From: Drosophila pseudoobscura
Lineage: Eukaryota; Arthropoda; Insecta; Diptera; Drosophilidae
Assembly: GCF_009870125.1 (NCBI RefSeq)
Contig: NC_046683.1
Span: 46,019,869 to 46,083,868, forward strand
Reading direction: 5' to 3'
Length of the DNA stretch: 64,000 bases
The notes beneath the pieces are model-generated. The model worked only from the letters and a program-made list of their open reading frames with translations. It ran no database searches and had not been told where the DNA came from. Positions 1-15,800 of the stretch are shown here, piece by piece (the first letter of the stretch is position 1; each line of letters opens with the position of its first letter). Both the position numbers and the translations under genes were made by a program.

Positions 1-1697
1 TTTTATCACAGATACAGTCGATACTTCCATACTTCCATGTGATGGGAGTTGGAGAAAGGAAAAGCATTGATTGATTAAATCCTATCTTTCTTTTCCAATA
101 GTAACATCACTTGGGAAAGACACAGGATTTCCAATCAGCCTTAACAGCCGATTCATCTGATTCATAGATTTTTTTTAGATATAGAACAAAAGAAAAGGCT
201 TCGCATGGTATTAACCAGACAGCCTTTAGAGTAACGAAATTAGTCACGTGCATTAAGACAGACTATATCGATTCGGCTATAAATAAAAATCACCACTCTA
301 AGAGGAACAAAAATAACACAAAACCCAAGTAAAAGGTATTCGATCGTCGAGAGAGACTCCATCGTGGGTGCTGAAACTTATTGTGTTTGTGGTTTCCGAA
401 GGATTCATCCCGTTGCTCCTGTAGTTGGAGAGAAAAGCATACTTATTGCCGGGTGGAAAGGCCCTCCGTGACTTTTTGACGTTGTTTGGGATAATCAAAA
501 TTATATTTTGACTGATTACCCAAGCAGGCCCTCTCAATGCAGCCGCGTGGATGGGCATACACACTCACATAAGCTGACACATGAATAGCTTCATTCTACA
601 TGATGTTTACGTGGGTTCACACGCACACCCGAAATGGGAAATTCTCCCAGACAAATGTGCCCCACCAACAGATCAACCACAGCCCATTCCTTGGAGAGTC
701 GACAGCGGAGTTTAGACGACATCCTGGCCATCTGATGTTTTGGATGACGGGCTACCAGAACAACAAGTCAGGCAGAGTCAAGAACTATTAGTTTATGGTT
801 AGTTTTAAGAATTCGAATACTATATAAAGAAGCGGCTAAATGAAACATTCCTTGCTCAAGGGTATAAAAAGCTTCGAACACGATGAAAGATGAAATTTGT
901 TTAATTATTTACTTAGGTTCTATCAGAAAGGGATGGTTTCAGACGAATCTATTGGGCATAAATTACCTTGTGCCCATGTAGGCTGTGAAAAAGAAATGAA
1001 CAAATTTGTATACTAGCGCGAAAACGTGCACATTTTCGGATGGCACGTGCTAGTCAGACTGAAATTTGTTGCTTACTTATTATTCATGCCCTTCAGCTAG
1101 TTGGTGTTTTTGTAAATTGTATGTTTTCCTTACTAATTAGCACATTTGAGCGGTTCCATTAGGACAGGACACGTGACATTGGGGTAATATTGTAATCCCT
1201 TTGACGATACGGTTTCGGATTGACCAGCAAACTTTGTAATTGGACAAAAGTTACATCTACCAGACCAGCATTCGAATCGAGAAAACAGAATCTAGAATCG
1301 GGAAGCCAGCAGCCAGCAGCGAGAAGCCAGAATCCAGAATCCAAACGATATCCAAATTCGGCCGGGCTATGACACATTTCGTTGACGAAAGGCACGCAAA
1401 ATCCAATCGCAATGTAGCGCAAAGGTAAAAGAGACCCCAATGATGTTACGGTCTGGTCTGTGGGTATCCCTCTAGGCATTTACCCGTACACGATGGGTGT
1501 GGTGTGCGCCACAGCCCAGGGATAATACGAAACATGTGTTGACGTTGCCGCAAAAACTCCATCCTCACGGCCATTCCCGATACCACTGCAATGGCATCAG
1601 GGCGACAGGTGTAGAAGTCGGTTGAATGTTCGGACTGTGTACTGGTGTACTGGTGTATGCACATGCATGCCTGAGGGGTATACACATTTACAGGTGT

Positions 1698-1724
1698 ACT
1701 CGTACTCGTACTCGTACTCGTATA
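1698..1724. repeat. (ACTCGT)n microsatellite
   Basis: About four copies of a six-base unit ACTCGT in tandem. It lies within gene-free DNA. The short open frames on both strands here, which encode Ser-Tyr or Glu-Tyr runs, are produced by this repeat. Confidence 0.8.
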
Positions 1725-2976
1725 CGCCCCATATACATATACATATATTGCTCACAGAATCGTCGAACGATGGCAGAGTCTCATTAAAGTGTTGGCGCAC
1801 AGGCGGATCCAGGCTCGACTGCAATTTCCATATGGAAATTGAATTTTCGCTGGCCTTGATGCGGTTTTCTGCCACAGCACCGTGGGCGGGGGCAGAATGC
1901 TGGCAGGATGCTAGGATGCCGTGAGCTGGGATGCCATAACAATGTTTTAAATTGCACTTGCGGATGGAATATGAGGCTACAGTTGTCACTTTCGCGCCGT
2001 TTTGGCCTGGCGCTGTAATGGCTCAGACTTGCAGTCAGTCCAGATGGATTAACCCCGCGAAGAACACAGCATAATTTAATTAAAATTGTAAAATATTTGT
2101 CGGATTTTGCATAAGCTTCCAAAATCCCATTAATTCACAGAGCACAACCCATTGTTGACCGCAACACAATCAAAATATGCAAATTTATCGCATTAACTCG
2201 AGAAACTCCGAATGGCTGCTGCCAGTGCCACCAGTGCCGCCGCCGCTGCCACCGCCGCGGGATAGACAGACGTAGTCGACCAAGAAATCGCGATGCTTTT
2301 CACTAAACAACTGCCAGAGAGATATTTAATTGGGAAATGAGCACCGTCCCGTCTCACGAATTTGCGCCTGTATCCAAACCAAACCCCTAGCCAGCCCATG
2401 GACCATGGCGCAGCAAATGAAAAAGGATCAAGTGGAAGGGAATGAAAATGGTGGGCGCGCACTTTGGACTCCTCATTGGCGGCTCTTGGCGGCTGTTTGC
2501 GGCTGTTGGCTGTTCCACCCACACAGATTTGCATTTTTAATTCTTTCGACAATCTACGGGCTTTACTTACAATTTCAGGTTATGTTTGCCGGTCAGATCC
2601 AATCCTAGTTAAATGGTTAAATGGAATGAATAGTACTCGTAAAGCGGCCATTGTGGGTGTATTTGGGAACATAGAATAAATTTAATGCCAAGTACATAGA
2701 CGGCTGTACAGCTTACGAAACCGGGCACTGGCAGGATTAGATCTGCGGAATCGGGCCGCACATAAACAATTATGCATTTCCAATTCTTTGGTGCACGATT
2801 TTATTAGGTGACCGAGTACCCGTCACTCAGATATCCATTAACCCCAAGCTCTAGCTGAACTCTTCACGGGGATCTCGGGAGTAGCTTTGATTGTATTTCA
2901 GCACTACAGATAGAGCTGGACACGGGGACTGGCGTGCGTGTTTACATTAGGATATCGATTCATTGGGGAGCACACG

Positions 2977-3010
2977 TCTGTCTATCTGTCTGTCTGTCTG
3001 TCTGTCTGTC
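2977..3010. repeat. (CTGT)n microsatellite
   Basis: A run of the four-base unit CTGT (about eight copies, first one imperfect) in noncoding DNA. Confidence 0.85.
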
Positions 3011-3722
3011 CGGAACCACTTGGAGTGATAAGAACTGTCCTGCGATATGAACAAATAGAGAACATGGAGAACATGGAGGGTATAATAACCATTCGGCTTA
3101 TGCCACATAAAGTGCAAAGTACAAACCCTTGTAAATATGCCTCTTCCTAAGTGAGAAAGGACGTGTATTTGTCACAAACACATGTTTGAATTTTCAATGA
3201 AAGATTTGCGTGGAGAGCAGAGCATAAGCGAACATTTGTGTATTTTTAGAGTGCCTTGCAGAGGAGGAAGAATGTCGAATGACTAATATAATGCAAATGT
3301 AATGAGAAAGCATCATCAATTTCCAGAGAAGAAAATCCCCTTAAAGCACCCAACGACAAATGAAATTGTCTAGTTGGCCCTCTATTTTACTACGGCCGTT
3401 GAGAATCTTTTCTCGCCTATTCTAATCCTTCGGTGCATATAAATGAAATCAAATCCGAAAATTGGATTGGAAGGCAACGCCCACCCATCGTCACGACAGG
3501 CAGAGCGGCAGTAGAAGTGGCAGTGCCAGTGGCTGCGGCTGTGGCAGCGGCAGCACATATCCCTTGTCCGTCCTGGGTCGCTCGGGTTCCAGTTCCATCC
3601 ACCCTATATACCCTATAGTGCTCGTACACTTAATGTGGCAGCCAAATGTTCAAATGTTCAATTGCGGTGTCGCAGGACATGCCGAAGTGAGCCCAGGACG
3701 GGATTTCCATTCGGCTTCATTG

Positions 3723-3753
<31 letters not shown>
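3723..3753. repeat. (CTG)n microsatellite
   Basis: About ten perfect CTG triplets in noncoding DNA. It generates poly-Leu or poly-Cys in spurious open frames. Confidence 0.85.
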
Positions 3754-3755
<2 letters not shown>

Positions 3756-4810
3756 GCGTCGAAGTGGCAAAGTGGCGATGCCGAAAATGTAAACAGAACC
3801 AAATAGAGATCCAATTACTTAAACGGTTAGTCCATTGTTGAATACAACCAAATTTGCATATTTCTTACTTGTTTGTTTATTTGTTTAGGCGCTTGCTTGA
3901 AGACCGCGACGAAGTACGAGTGCGAGTGCGAGTATAAGGTGACCGAAAATTATTCCAATCCTGTGTGTATATATTCGTACTACTACTATGTATATGTACG
4001 AGTATATGTATATGGAATGCCCCTAAGACAAAGGAAACTCGAGAGAGTGAGGATTACAAAGCGACTTTCAACGCCGACACTCGAAGGCTACAATGCCATG
4101 AAAGGAATCTGGATCTGGATTCTGGATTCTGAATTCTGGAGCTAGAGCTGCGGATCCACTTTGTTTTAAATCTAGAAAGACCCACAAGGTTGAATGGCAG
4201 CTACTGGGCATAGAAATTGTATCATAACACATTTTTCCTTTTTTTTTCCTTATTTTTTTTTTTAATTTTGCACGTCATATGGGAGATGGGAGATGGGATA
4301 TAGGAGTCAATACCCAGCAGTAAAAAGAAAGCAAGATTGGAACAAAAGTGTTTGTTACATCTTTCACATTATTTTGAAGGGCAGGCTGCTCGAATGAGTT
4401 TGCAATAATGCTCTGGGCCCATTCAGGAAACATGTGGCTGGGGATTTTCAGACATGACATCTACTACCGTGGTGGTCGTGAACCCAAAATATACTTACCG
4501 AGCATGTACACACTGTAAGTGGTCTTTTGAAATCTTTGTCACATGTTCGAACGTGTAAATCGACATTGGAAGAATGAAATCCAATGCGAAGGCGATTGCT
4601 GTTGTTGTTCTAAGAGCTGTCGAATGTGCATATGTCTCAATGGCTAAGAGGCTATGAGGTGTGCAACGCACTGAAGAAAGTATTTTTAAATTGTAAAAAG
4701 CTTGCGGACAACCTCCTGCTTAATGGTGCTATTGATTCGCAACATATTTATCTATACGAAAGCACATTGGTGCATGTGAAAAATGGAAAGGAAAGGATGT
4801 GACTGACTGA

Positions 4811-4851
4811 CGCTGAGGCTGAGGCTGACGCTGAGGCTGAGGCTCACGCTG
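4811..4851. repeat. (GCTGAG)n short tandem repeat
   Basis: Six to seven tandem copies of GCTGAG, with GCTGAC and GCTCAC variants, in noncoding DNA. Confidence 0.8.
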
Positions 4852-5715
4852 CCCAGGGGGTCGGAGTTGGTCTGGTTGGTTAAGGATGCGAACTAATGCC
4901 CCAGGCCATATTCAAGCAACCCTCATGTCATCCCATTGTTTCGAGTTGTTCTTGTGAAACAATCCCAACACGATACGATACCCACAACGACAAGGAAATA
5001 AGACAACGACAACGACAACGACAACTTGGAAGCATTCGCTATAGATTAGCTGGCTGGCCTGATCACCACCGCAAGTAAACAAGTTCACAAATAAGTAACC
5101 AGCGAGAGCAAAGAGCATTGTGTCGTAGTGCCACGTTGCGGATGAGATCAGAACCAAGAGTCAACTAGCGCCTGCTGTGCCGTGCCGGTCAAACACGGGC
5201 TGCACTGCATGATACTCCTCGTACTCGTACTGGGATCTGGATCTGGGACTGGTTGGGGATGGGGATGGTATCCACAACTCCACAGCTCCACGGCTCCGAT
5301 CGGCTCAAGCCACTTTGCGGCTCAGGCAGACAACAACAAGAAAACAGTTCTCTTTATAATTGCACAAACAATAAATAATTATTATGTTTATTTTGACTGT
5401 TGGTCTGTTGGTTCCTGTTATGACAATCAAATTTGAGAGAATTTGCTGAAAAGATTCGAAGGAGGTTCGTGGAGGAGGTTGGTGAAACTGGCAGATATTT
5501 ACATAAGAGAAGAGACCTATAGCAACTCAATACGTATTAAAGGTGTACACACATACATACTTACATCCATAGTGCTTTTAAAGAAGTGATGGAAAAGTGG
5601 AAGTGGCTAAAATTTGTTCCACAAATAAAAGCACATACTCGTATTATTCTTGCCAAAATGTTTCACTATACATTATACTTTAGAAGCGCTAAAAGGGTTT
5701 GAGGATGAGGAAGCG

Positions 5716-5737
5716 GTGGAGGAGGAGGAGGAGGAGA
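5716..5737. repeat. (GGA)n microsatellite
   Basis: About seven GGA triplets in gene-free DNA. Confidence 0.75.
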
Positions 5738-8411
5738 GGATGTTTTATATTTCTTGGTGAATGGCATTGTTTGGGCAGGACACTGTGCGACACGTGCCGG
5801 GGGTGCCATATTGTTACCGATGCCGATGCCCACGGCTGGCTACGCATGGGTTGGGTGTTAACACAATGATTGTATGCCTGGTTTGAATTTTCCAAGAGCT
5901 GGCGACTGGGGCCCGCCCTCGCTGATGCTGCAAATGATGAGTTGTGCCTAATTCATAACCACATCGAACGAATTAACTCGCAGTATGGAACCGCCCGACA
6001 GATTTTGAAGGTGGCGGCAGCAGGGTGGGACATCGCTTCGCATCCCATCGTATCCCATAGCCTCGCAACATGTTTAAATCCGGACGACTCTGATACACGT
6101 GTCTCAATTCGTTTGGGTGAGATACTTACAACGAGAGACCCGGACCGGGAGCGGCACCGGGAGCGGGACCGGGCGCTTGAAAGTGAAATTAATTACGGTA
6201 ACGAAGGGTAAGTGTCACCAACCGGATGCATGCCAAATGGAAAGCTGCGAACGAAGTTTATCTTTATTTATTGCAAGAAAAGTATCTACCCAGCGGACAA
6301 CAAAGGAACCAAAGCACATTATTTTCTTCATTCTGGCTGTAAGAATCATCCGATCGCAACGAATTTTCGTGGATTTCGTAGACAGTAGCCAAAACAGAGC
6401 TGAGTATCAAACGCAGGAAAGCTTTCAGGTTTTTTTTTTCAATTATATACATACTTATATAAGTCCTTTAAGTCCGTAGCCTAATGGAGAATATCATTGA
6501 TAATAATAATAATATCCATGATGATGGATAGATATACTTTGCATCCGCTGAAATCAATCTTCAAAGCACTTTTTCCACTCCTCTGAAACGATTGTTTTGG
6601 GGGCAAATGTCAAAATTATTTTTTATGGCAAACTGTTTAAAGATCTCGAGGTATGTCATATGACAATCCCGCACAGTCTCCAGCCTTGTTTTGGGCCCCG
6701 AACTTCTCGAGATTCGTCCTGCAGCGAAGGACGCACAGCTCTGAATTCGTTTAACCAGTTCTTCGCAGCGGCAATGTATGGTGCTTTATCACTAAAAGTT
6801 GAACCAGTCTTGTCTTGTCCTGGTCGTACTAAAAATGGCGAAGGCTACGGCCTTAAGGGCCCGCCCTCGTACTATAGGGGGGGAACAAATCGGTAAGGTC
6901 TCAAGCCTCTTCTAAATTAGCACTAGGAATATCCTAGTGTACATGTATTTGTGAGCAGTCACAAACACAGAAATATTCATTAAATTGAAATATTATACAA
7001 CCCGAGCTCGGACAAGTGTTTACATAATTCTTGAGTTTTAACTGAAAACAACATAATTTTCAGTCTGAGGACGGTCATAACATCAAGTGCCTGCGCGCGA
7101 TGCAGTGCTCTCCCAGAACCAGAGCCGGAGCCAGAGACGGATACGGATACGAATACGGAGACAGGTTGAGGGAGAGCTTCTGCCAGCTGCCAGTATTTGC
7201 AGAAGAAACACTAATTAATGTAATGAAATCTGTATGTTTCCAGAAAACTCTGCAGGGTCCTTCGTTGCTTTTATATTTGCACACATTTTTATTATAGATA
7301 TGTACATATGTGTAAAATATATACTCGTATATGCACATAACTACCCATTACATATAATGAAAGCAAGTATGAACGATATACATATGAATTTATACCTGCC
7401 ACTCGGATCGAATTTTGCAATAAAAAAGCGCGAATTATCCAAAGCAACCCTCCTTACAATTAGTTGGCAAGCAATGTCTATAGAATAGAGAATATTTTCA
7501 TGAGTATACATATATAAATATATTTCCTCCAAAATCGAAGCTTTATCAGACCGATTCCCTGCTGGTACCCCACAGAATAGGGATATGTATATGGCCGGCA
7601 GAAGAGTGTTCTCCCTGCAACCCGTAATGTAACTTTTTGTGGCAATATATTTATTATTATTTTATTTGTATCTACCTTATCGCAATGTAAAGCCGCGGCA
7701 CGTGTACGGCAGAAATGTCTCTATTGAAGTTAAAAACAAATCTATGAATATATTAGAGAAATAATTAACAGTATCGTGGAGCAATAATCGAACGCGTGCG
7801 CGGGACTCGCTCTAATCATCCTTATCTATTAAGGGCGAATGGAAATGTTAGGTAACCAGCGCTATTCAACAAATATTTGTCTACTTCAATCCGTCATTTG
7901 GAAGTCACATGCGTGAGAACTGTAAACAAAACTCCCTGTGGGCCAAGCCAAGTACATGCTACACAGTGGAATCGGCAGAACCAGTAGAGCCATCACACCC
8001 CTATACTGAGTGACTCTGAACCAGCGCGGAGGCTGGCTCGGATTTGGATTTGGCTCGGAAGATCTGGGGCATATATTTTCTGTGTACCACCGGCCACCCG
8101 GAAAAGTCAACGGTCGAGTCAGTGGGAGACTACAAAGCGGTTGCAGGACGCTGCTGTGCCTTTTCGTGGATGTTTCATCCGCAACACGTGTCACTTGGTC
8201 GACGGTTGACGTTCAAGTTAGGAAGGGCCAGCGGTAGATACGATACGCAGAGTACACAATTCCAAGCGACGCTCACATAAAAAGCAATAAACTAAAATTA
8301 AGTCAGAAAACGTGTCAAAGTCAGTACTCACTGCACTGACAGTGATGCAAAGACAAACACAAACACAAAACCAAACAACGAGCGTTGGTCCTTGTTTACC
8401 TTAATAAAGCC

Positions 8412-8446
8412 GGTTCGGTTCGGTTCGTTTCGTTTCGTTTCGTTTC
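8412..8446. repeat. (GGTTC/GTTTC)n microsatellite
   Basis: Seven tandem five-base units. The first three are CGGTT-type and the last four CGTTT-type, so a single-base change has spread along the array. Confidence 0.8.
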
Positions 8447-8564
8447 TTTGCAACCGTTCGTAGGCGAAAACTTTCGGCCGAGTCTGTGGATTCAGTGGGG
8501 TTCTTGTGCCTGTTCCACAGAATATTGCAACAATCCATTTAGGAGTAGTATGTGAAACCCACCC

Positions 8565-8585
8565 CATCCATCCATCCATCCATCC
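8565..8585. repeat. (CATC)n microsatellite
   Basis: Five tandem CATC units, about 300 bases downstream of the end of the ABHD18-type gene. Confidence 0.8.
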
Positions 8586-8900
8586 ACTGAATCATCATAA
8601 GTCGTACGATTGCAACATTTATTGGAATAAAATATTGAAAGTCAAATAATTCTGCGCATCATATAACTGGCATTGGAAACATGAACAAAACATATTGAAT
8701 AACTTAATAGGAATACATTCAAACAAAATCTGTAAACATTGTCCATCTTAAGGCGAAGTCAAAAAGGTTTCATTTCTTTACTACGAAAGTCGTCTAGATT
8801 GAATCTAGACGGGGTAACAAATATTTTATTAAATTTAAATGTTCCTTTACATTTATGCTGTAATTTATTTAATTTAATTGTACTTTTAATTTAATATAAT

Positions 8901-12853
<3,953 letters not shown>

Positions 12854-15800
12854 ATGGCGTTACTCTTCCGACGCATGTCAATGCTTTCAAATATTATCCT
12901 TATATATATTTTTCTTTGCACAATATTTGTGCATGGATATAAAAAGCAAGGTAACAGCAAGCAACAGTATAAATATGTTATAGTGAAACAAAAACAACGA
13001 AATATGTGTACATTCTTGGGCAGACATTTACCGCAAAAAAATTTTAGCGGCTCTTGCAAAAAACGTCTAGTTTTTTTTCTAATTTTTTTTTCAGTTATTT
13101 AAACATTTAACTGTGCTGTATAATGTGTGTTGTTTGTGCATGGGATAGACGTACCTGTGTGCTCCTAGATTTTCATCTATAAATTCTATCATTAAACTAC
13201 ATTTTACACACACATGCATGTACATACATCGGTAACGCCCAAGATTGCCATTTTTGTGGATAGATTTTAATTAGGGGCTGGTGTTTGTTTAAACCCGCAC
13301 ATGAGGGGTATGATGATGTGCAATTTGGTGGTTATTACACTAGTACTCTATCCGTTTGACGCAAGAACAAAAACCAGCTCAACAAAGATTCCTTTTGTGA
13401 CCCCTCACCTGTTTTCCTGTCTGTTATCCAAAAACCCTCAGTATGCACATCTTAATACATACAGATGTGTACATTTATGTATGTGCATATACTATGTGCA
13501 ACAAAGGTTGACAATCTATCAGTCGAGTAATCCATAGATGTGGCATTCCAATAGTTTCGAAAGAAGTTATTAGAGGCGGTGTCGTATTTTCTTATCTTAT
13601 CATTTCTTGCAGTACGAGATGTTAGCCAGCCGGCTTTTACATGGTGATGTTTTTAGTTGTTTTCGCCTTTTCATACATATGTACGTATGTGCGTACATGT
13701 GTTCGTATTAAGTACCCCCCTCCCCTTGGCATATGCAATTCTCAGCTAAATTCAATGAAAGTCAGGCCAGGCACCTTCGTCCGATGCCAAGCAACACTAG
13801 CATCTTTAAACGAGATGGCAGACAGGCTCCTCAAGAGAGTTGCAACAACCGATTGCTCGGCTCCTGTCCCCTCCATAGCAGCCTCTTCACGGACTCGACT
13901 GCGGGTTATCCGATCCGAGCAGCAGTCAGTCCCGCATAGGTTTCTAGCTAATATATCAAATCTGCAGAAGACCACCCATGGCAAATGCCGAAGCCCCTGC
14001 TGTATTTGCTGTGTGTGTCCCAGTGTGTCCGAAGCTATTCGCAAAAATTCAAATAAACTGAATATTTCCTGTATTTATTTTAGAATGGGCCGAAATCGGA
14101 AGGAACTTCTCCTTGGAATGCACGACGGAGGATGAAAAAGCCACCTGGATGTTCGGTAACAAGACTATTGATGAAAAGAACACAAGGTAAATAAGACAGA
14201 GCACGATTTATTAAAAACCAAAATGCTATCGAAAAAGGGAAATAAAACCAATTAAAAAAATTGATAACTTACAGATTGAAAGTCCAAACGATGCCCAACG
14301 TAAATGTTGGCGAAACGAACAGGACCCACGCTTTTGTCAGTAAACTATTTTTAGCCGATGTGAATATATCGGACGCCGGCAACTACACTTGCAAACATGC
14401 GGCGACCAATGATTCCACTGAATTTAATGTGCAGACATACCTGCCATCGAAGATCGTGGAGAGCACGGCCGATAAAATAAGGAGAAAGATCGGGCAGGAT
14501 GTGGTATTGTTTTGTTTGATCGAAGTCTATCCGCAAAACGCAACGATCCACAAGAATCTCAAGTGGCTGAAGGACGGCAGCGCGTTTCCATTCATGGACA
14601 CCTTCTCCTCGACTGCCAAGCTGAATGAGACGCATTTGAACTTCACCCTGGAGTTCACGGAGGTCTACAAGAAGGAGAACGGCACGTACAAGTGTGTGGT
14701 GTACGACAGTGCTGGCACCGAAGGAACTTCCAAGGAAATAAACCTGTTCGTGATGGAGGTGCCACAAGTGAGCATTGAGTTCGCCAAGGCTGTGGGTGCG
14801 AGCAAGATATTCCTCAATTGGACCGTAAACGACGGCAACGATCCCGTCCAGAAGTATTTCATTTCGTTCTCCCAGCAAGGAACGCCCACGTACACGTACT
14901 ACAAGGATATCATTAATGGGAACAACACGTCGTACATTTTGGAATCATTCCTGCCAAACACAACCTATTCCCTGCGAATCCTGGGCAAAAACTCGATCGG
15001 CGACGGAGCACCCAACCAGTATCCCGTGGGCATAACAACCCTATCTTTCGATCCCATATTCATTCCCAAGGTGGAAACGACTGGGAGCACAGCGTCGACG
15101 ATAACCATTGGCTGGAGTCCCCCGCCCCAGGACATAATCGAATACATACAGTACTACGAGCTGATTGTCTCCGAGTCGGGAGAGGTGCCCAAACTGATCG
15201 AGGAGACGATTCACCAGCAAAACTCCAGAAACCTGCCATACATGTTCGACAATCTGAAGACGGCCACAGAGTACGAGTTCAGAGTGCGGGCCTGCAGCGA
15301 TCTAACGAAGACCTGTGGTCCCTGGTCGGATGTCGTGAATGGCACCACCATGGACGGTGTGTCGACAAAGCCCACAAATCTGACCATCAACTGCCACCAT
15401 CACAACAATTCCAGACTCAACTCCATTTCGATAAGCTGGAACTATCCGAAGGTGCCAAACGGGAAGATCATTTCGTATTTGATCACCCTAGAGGGCAACT
15501 ACAGGTACACGCTCGAGAACAATATATTCAACGAGAAATGGGGACCAAAGATCCGACGAGTGGATGAGCCCCACCACAAGACCACCTATGACGGCGTCAG
15601 CCCAAACACAAACTACTCGGTGACCGTTTCGGCCATAACGCGCCACAAGAAGAACGGGGAGCTCGCGGGCGGGCACTGTGTGATGCCCGTCTCCACGCCC
15701 GATGTCGTTGGCCGCACTATGTGGTCGAAGATCAAACATGGCTCGAAATACCTTCTCAAACTGTATCTGCCCAAAATCAGCGAACGAAACGGCCCCATAT

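Larger units (their letters stand above)
1..8900. other. Gene-free region with microsatellites
   Basis: No convincing gene is seen in these 8.9 kb. All open frames are short, start at arbitrary codons, lack family motifs and do not extend across plausible splice sites. The base composition is that of ordinary Drosophila intergenic or long-intron DNA, with many short simple repeats (listed separately where clear). It may hold enhancers, or be part of a long intron or upstream region of a gene to the left. The 3' end of the ABHD18-type gene begins at the right edge. Confidence 0.6.

Noticed and set aside
863-871. TATAAAAAG, a possible TATA box
   Set aside because: No initiator or coding exon follows within a reasonable distance; single TATA matches are expected by chance in AT-rich DNA.
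2193-2552. Minus-strand 119-codon frame with an alanine-rich tail
   Set aside because: The Ala run comes from a GCC-type repeat, there are no splice signals or motifs around it, and neighbouring frames are equally open.
13641-14135. Plus-strand 164-codon frame in Ptp69D intron 1
   Set aside because: It runs through the intron into exon 2 in a frame different from the one that joins the signal peptide to the first Ig domain. It shows no domain and has low-complexity Cys runs.
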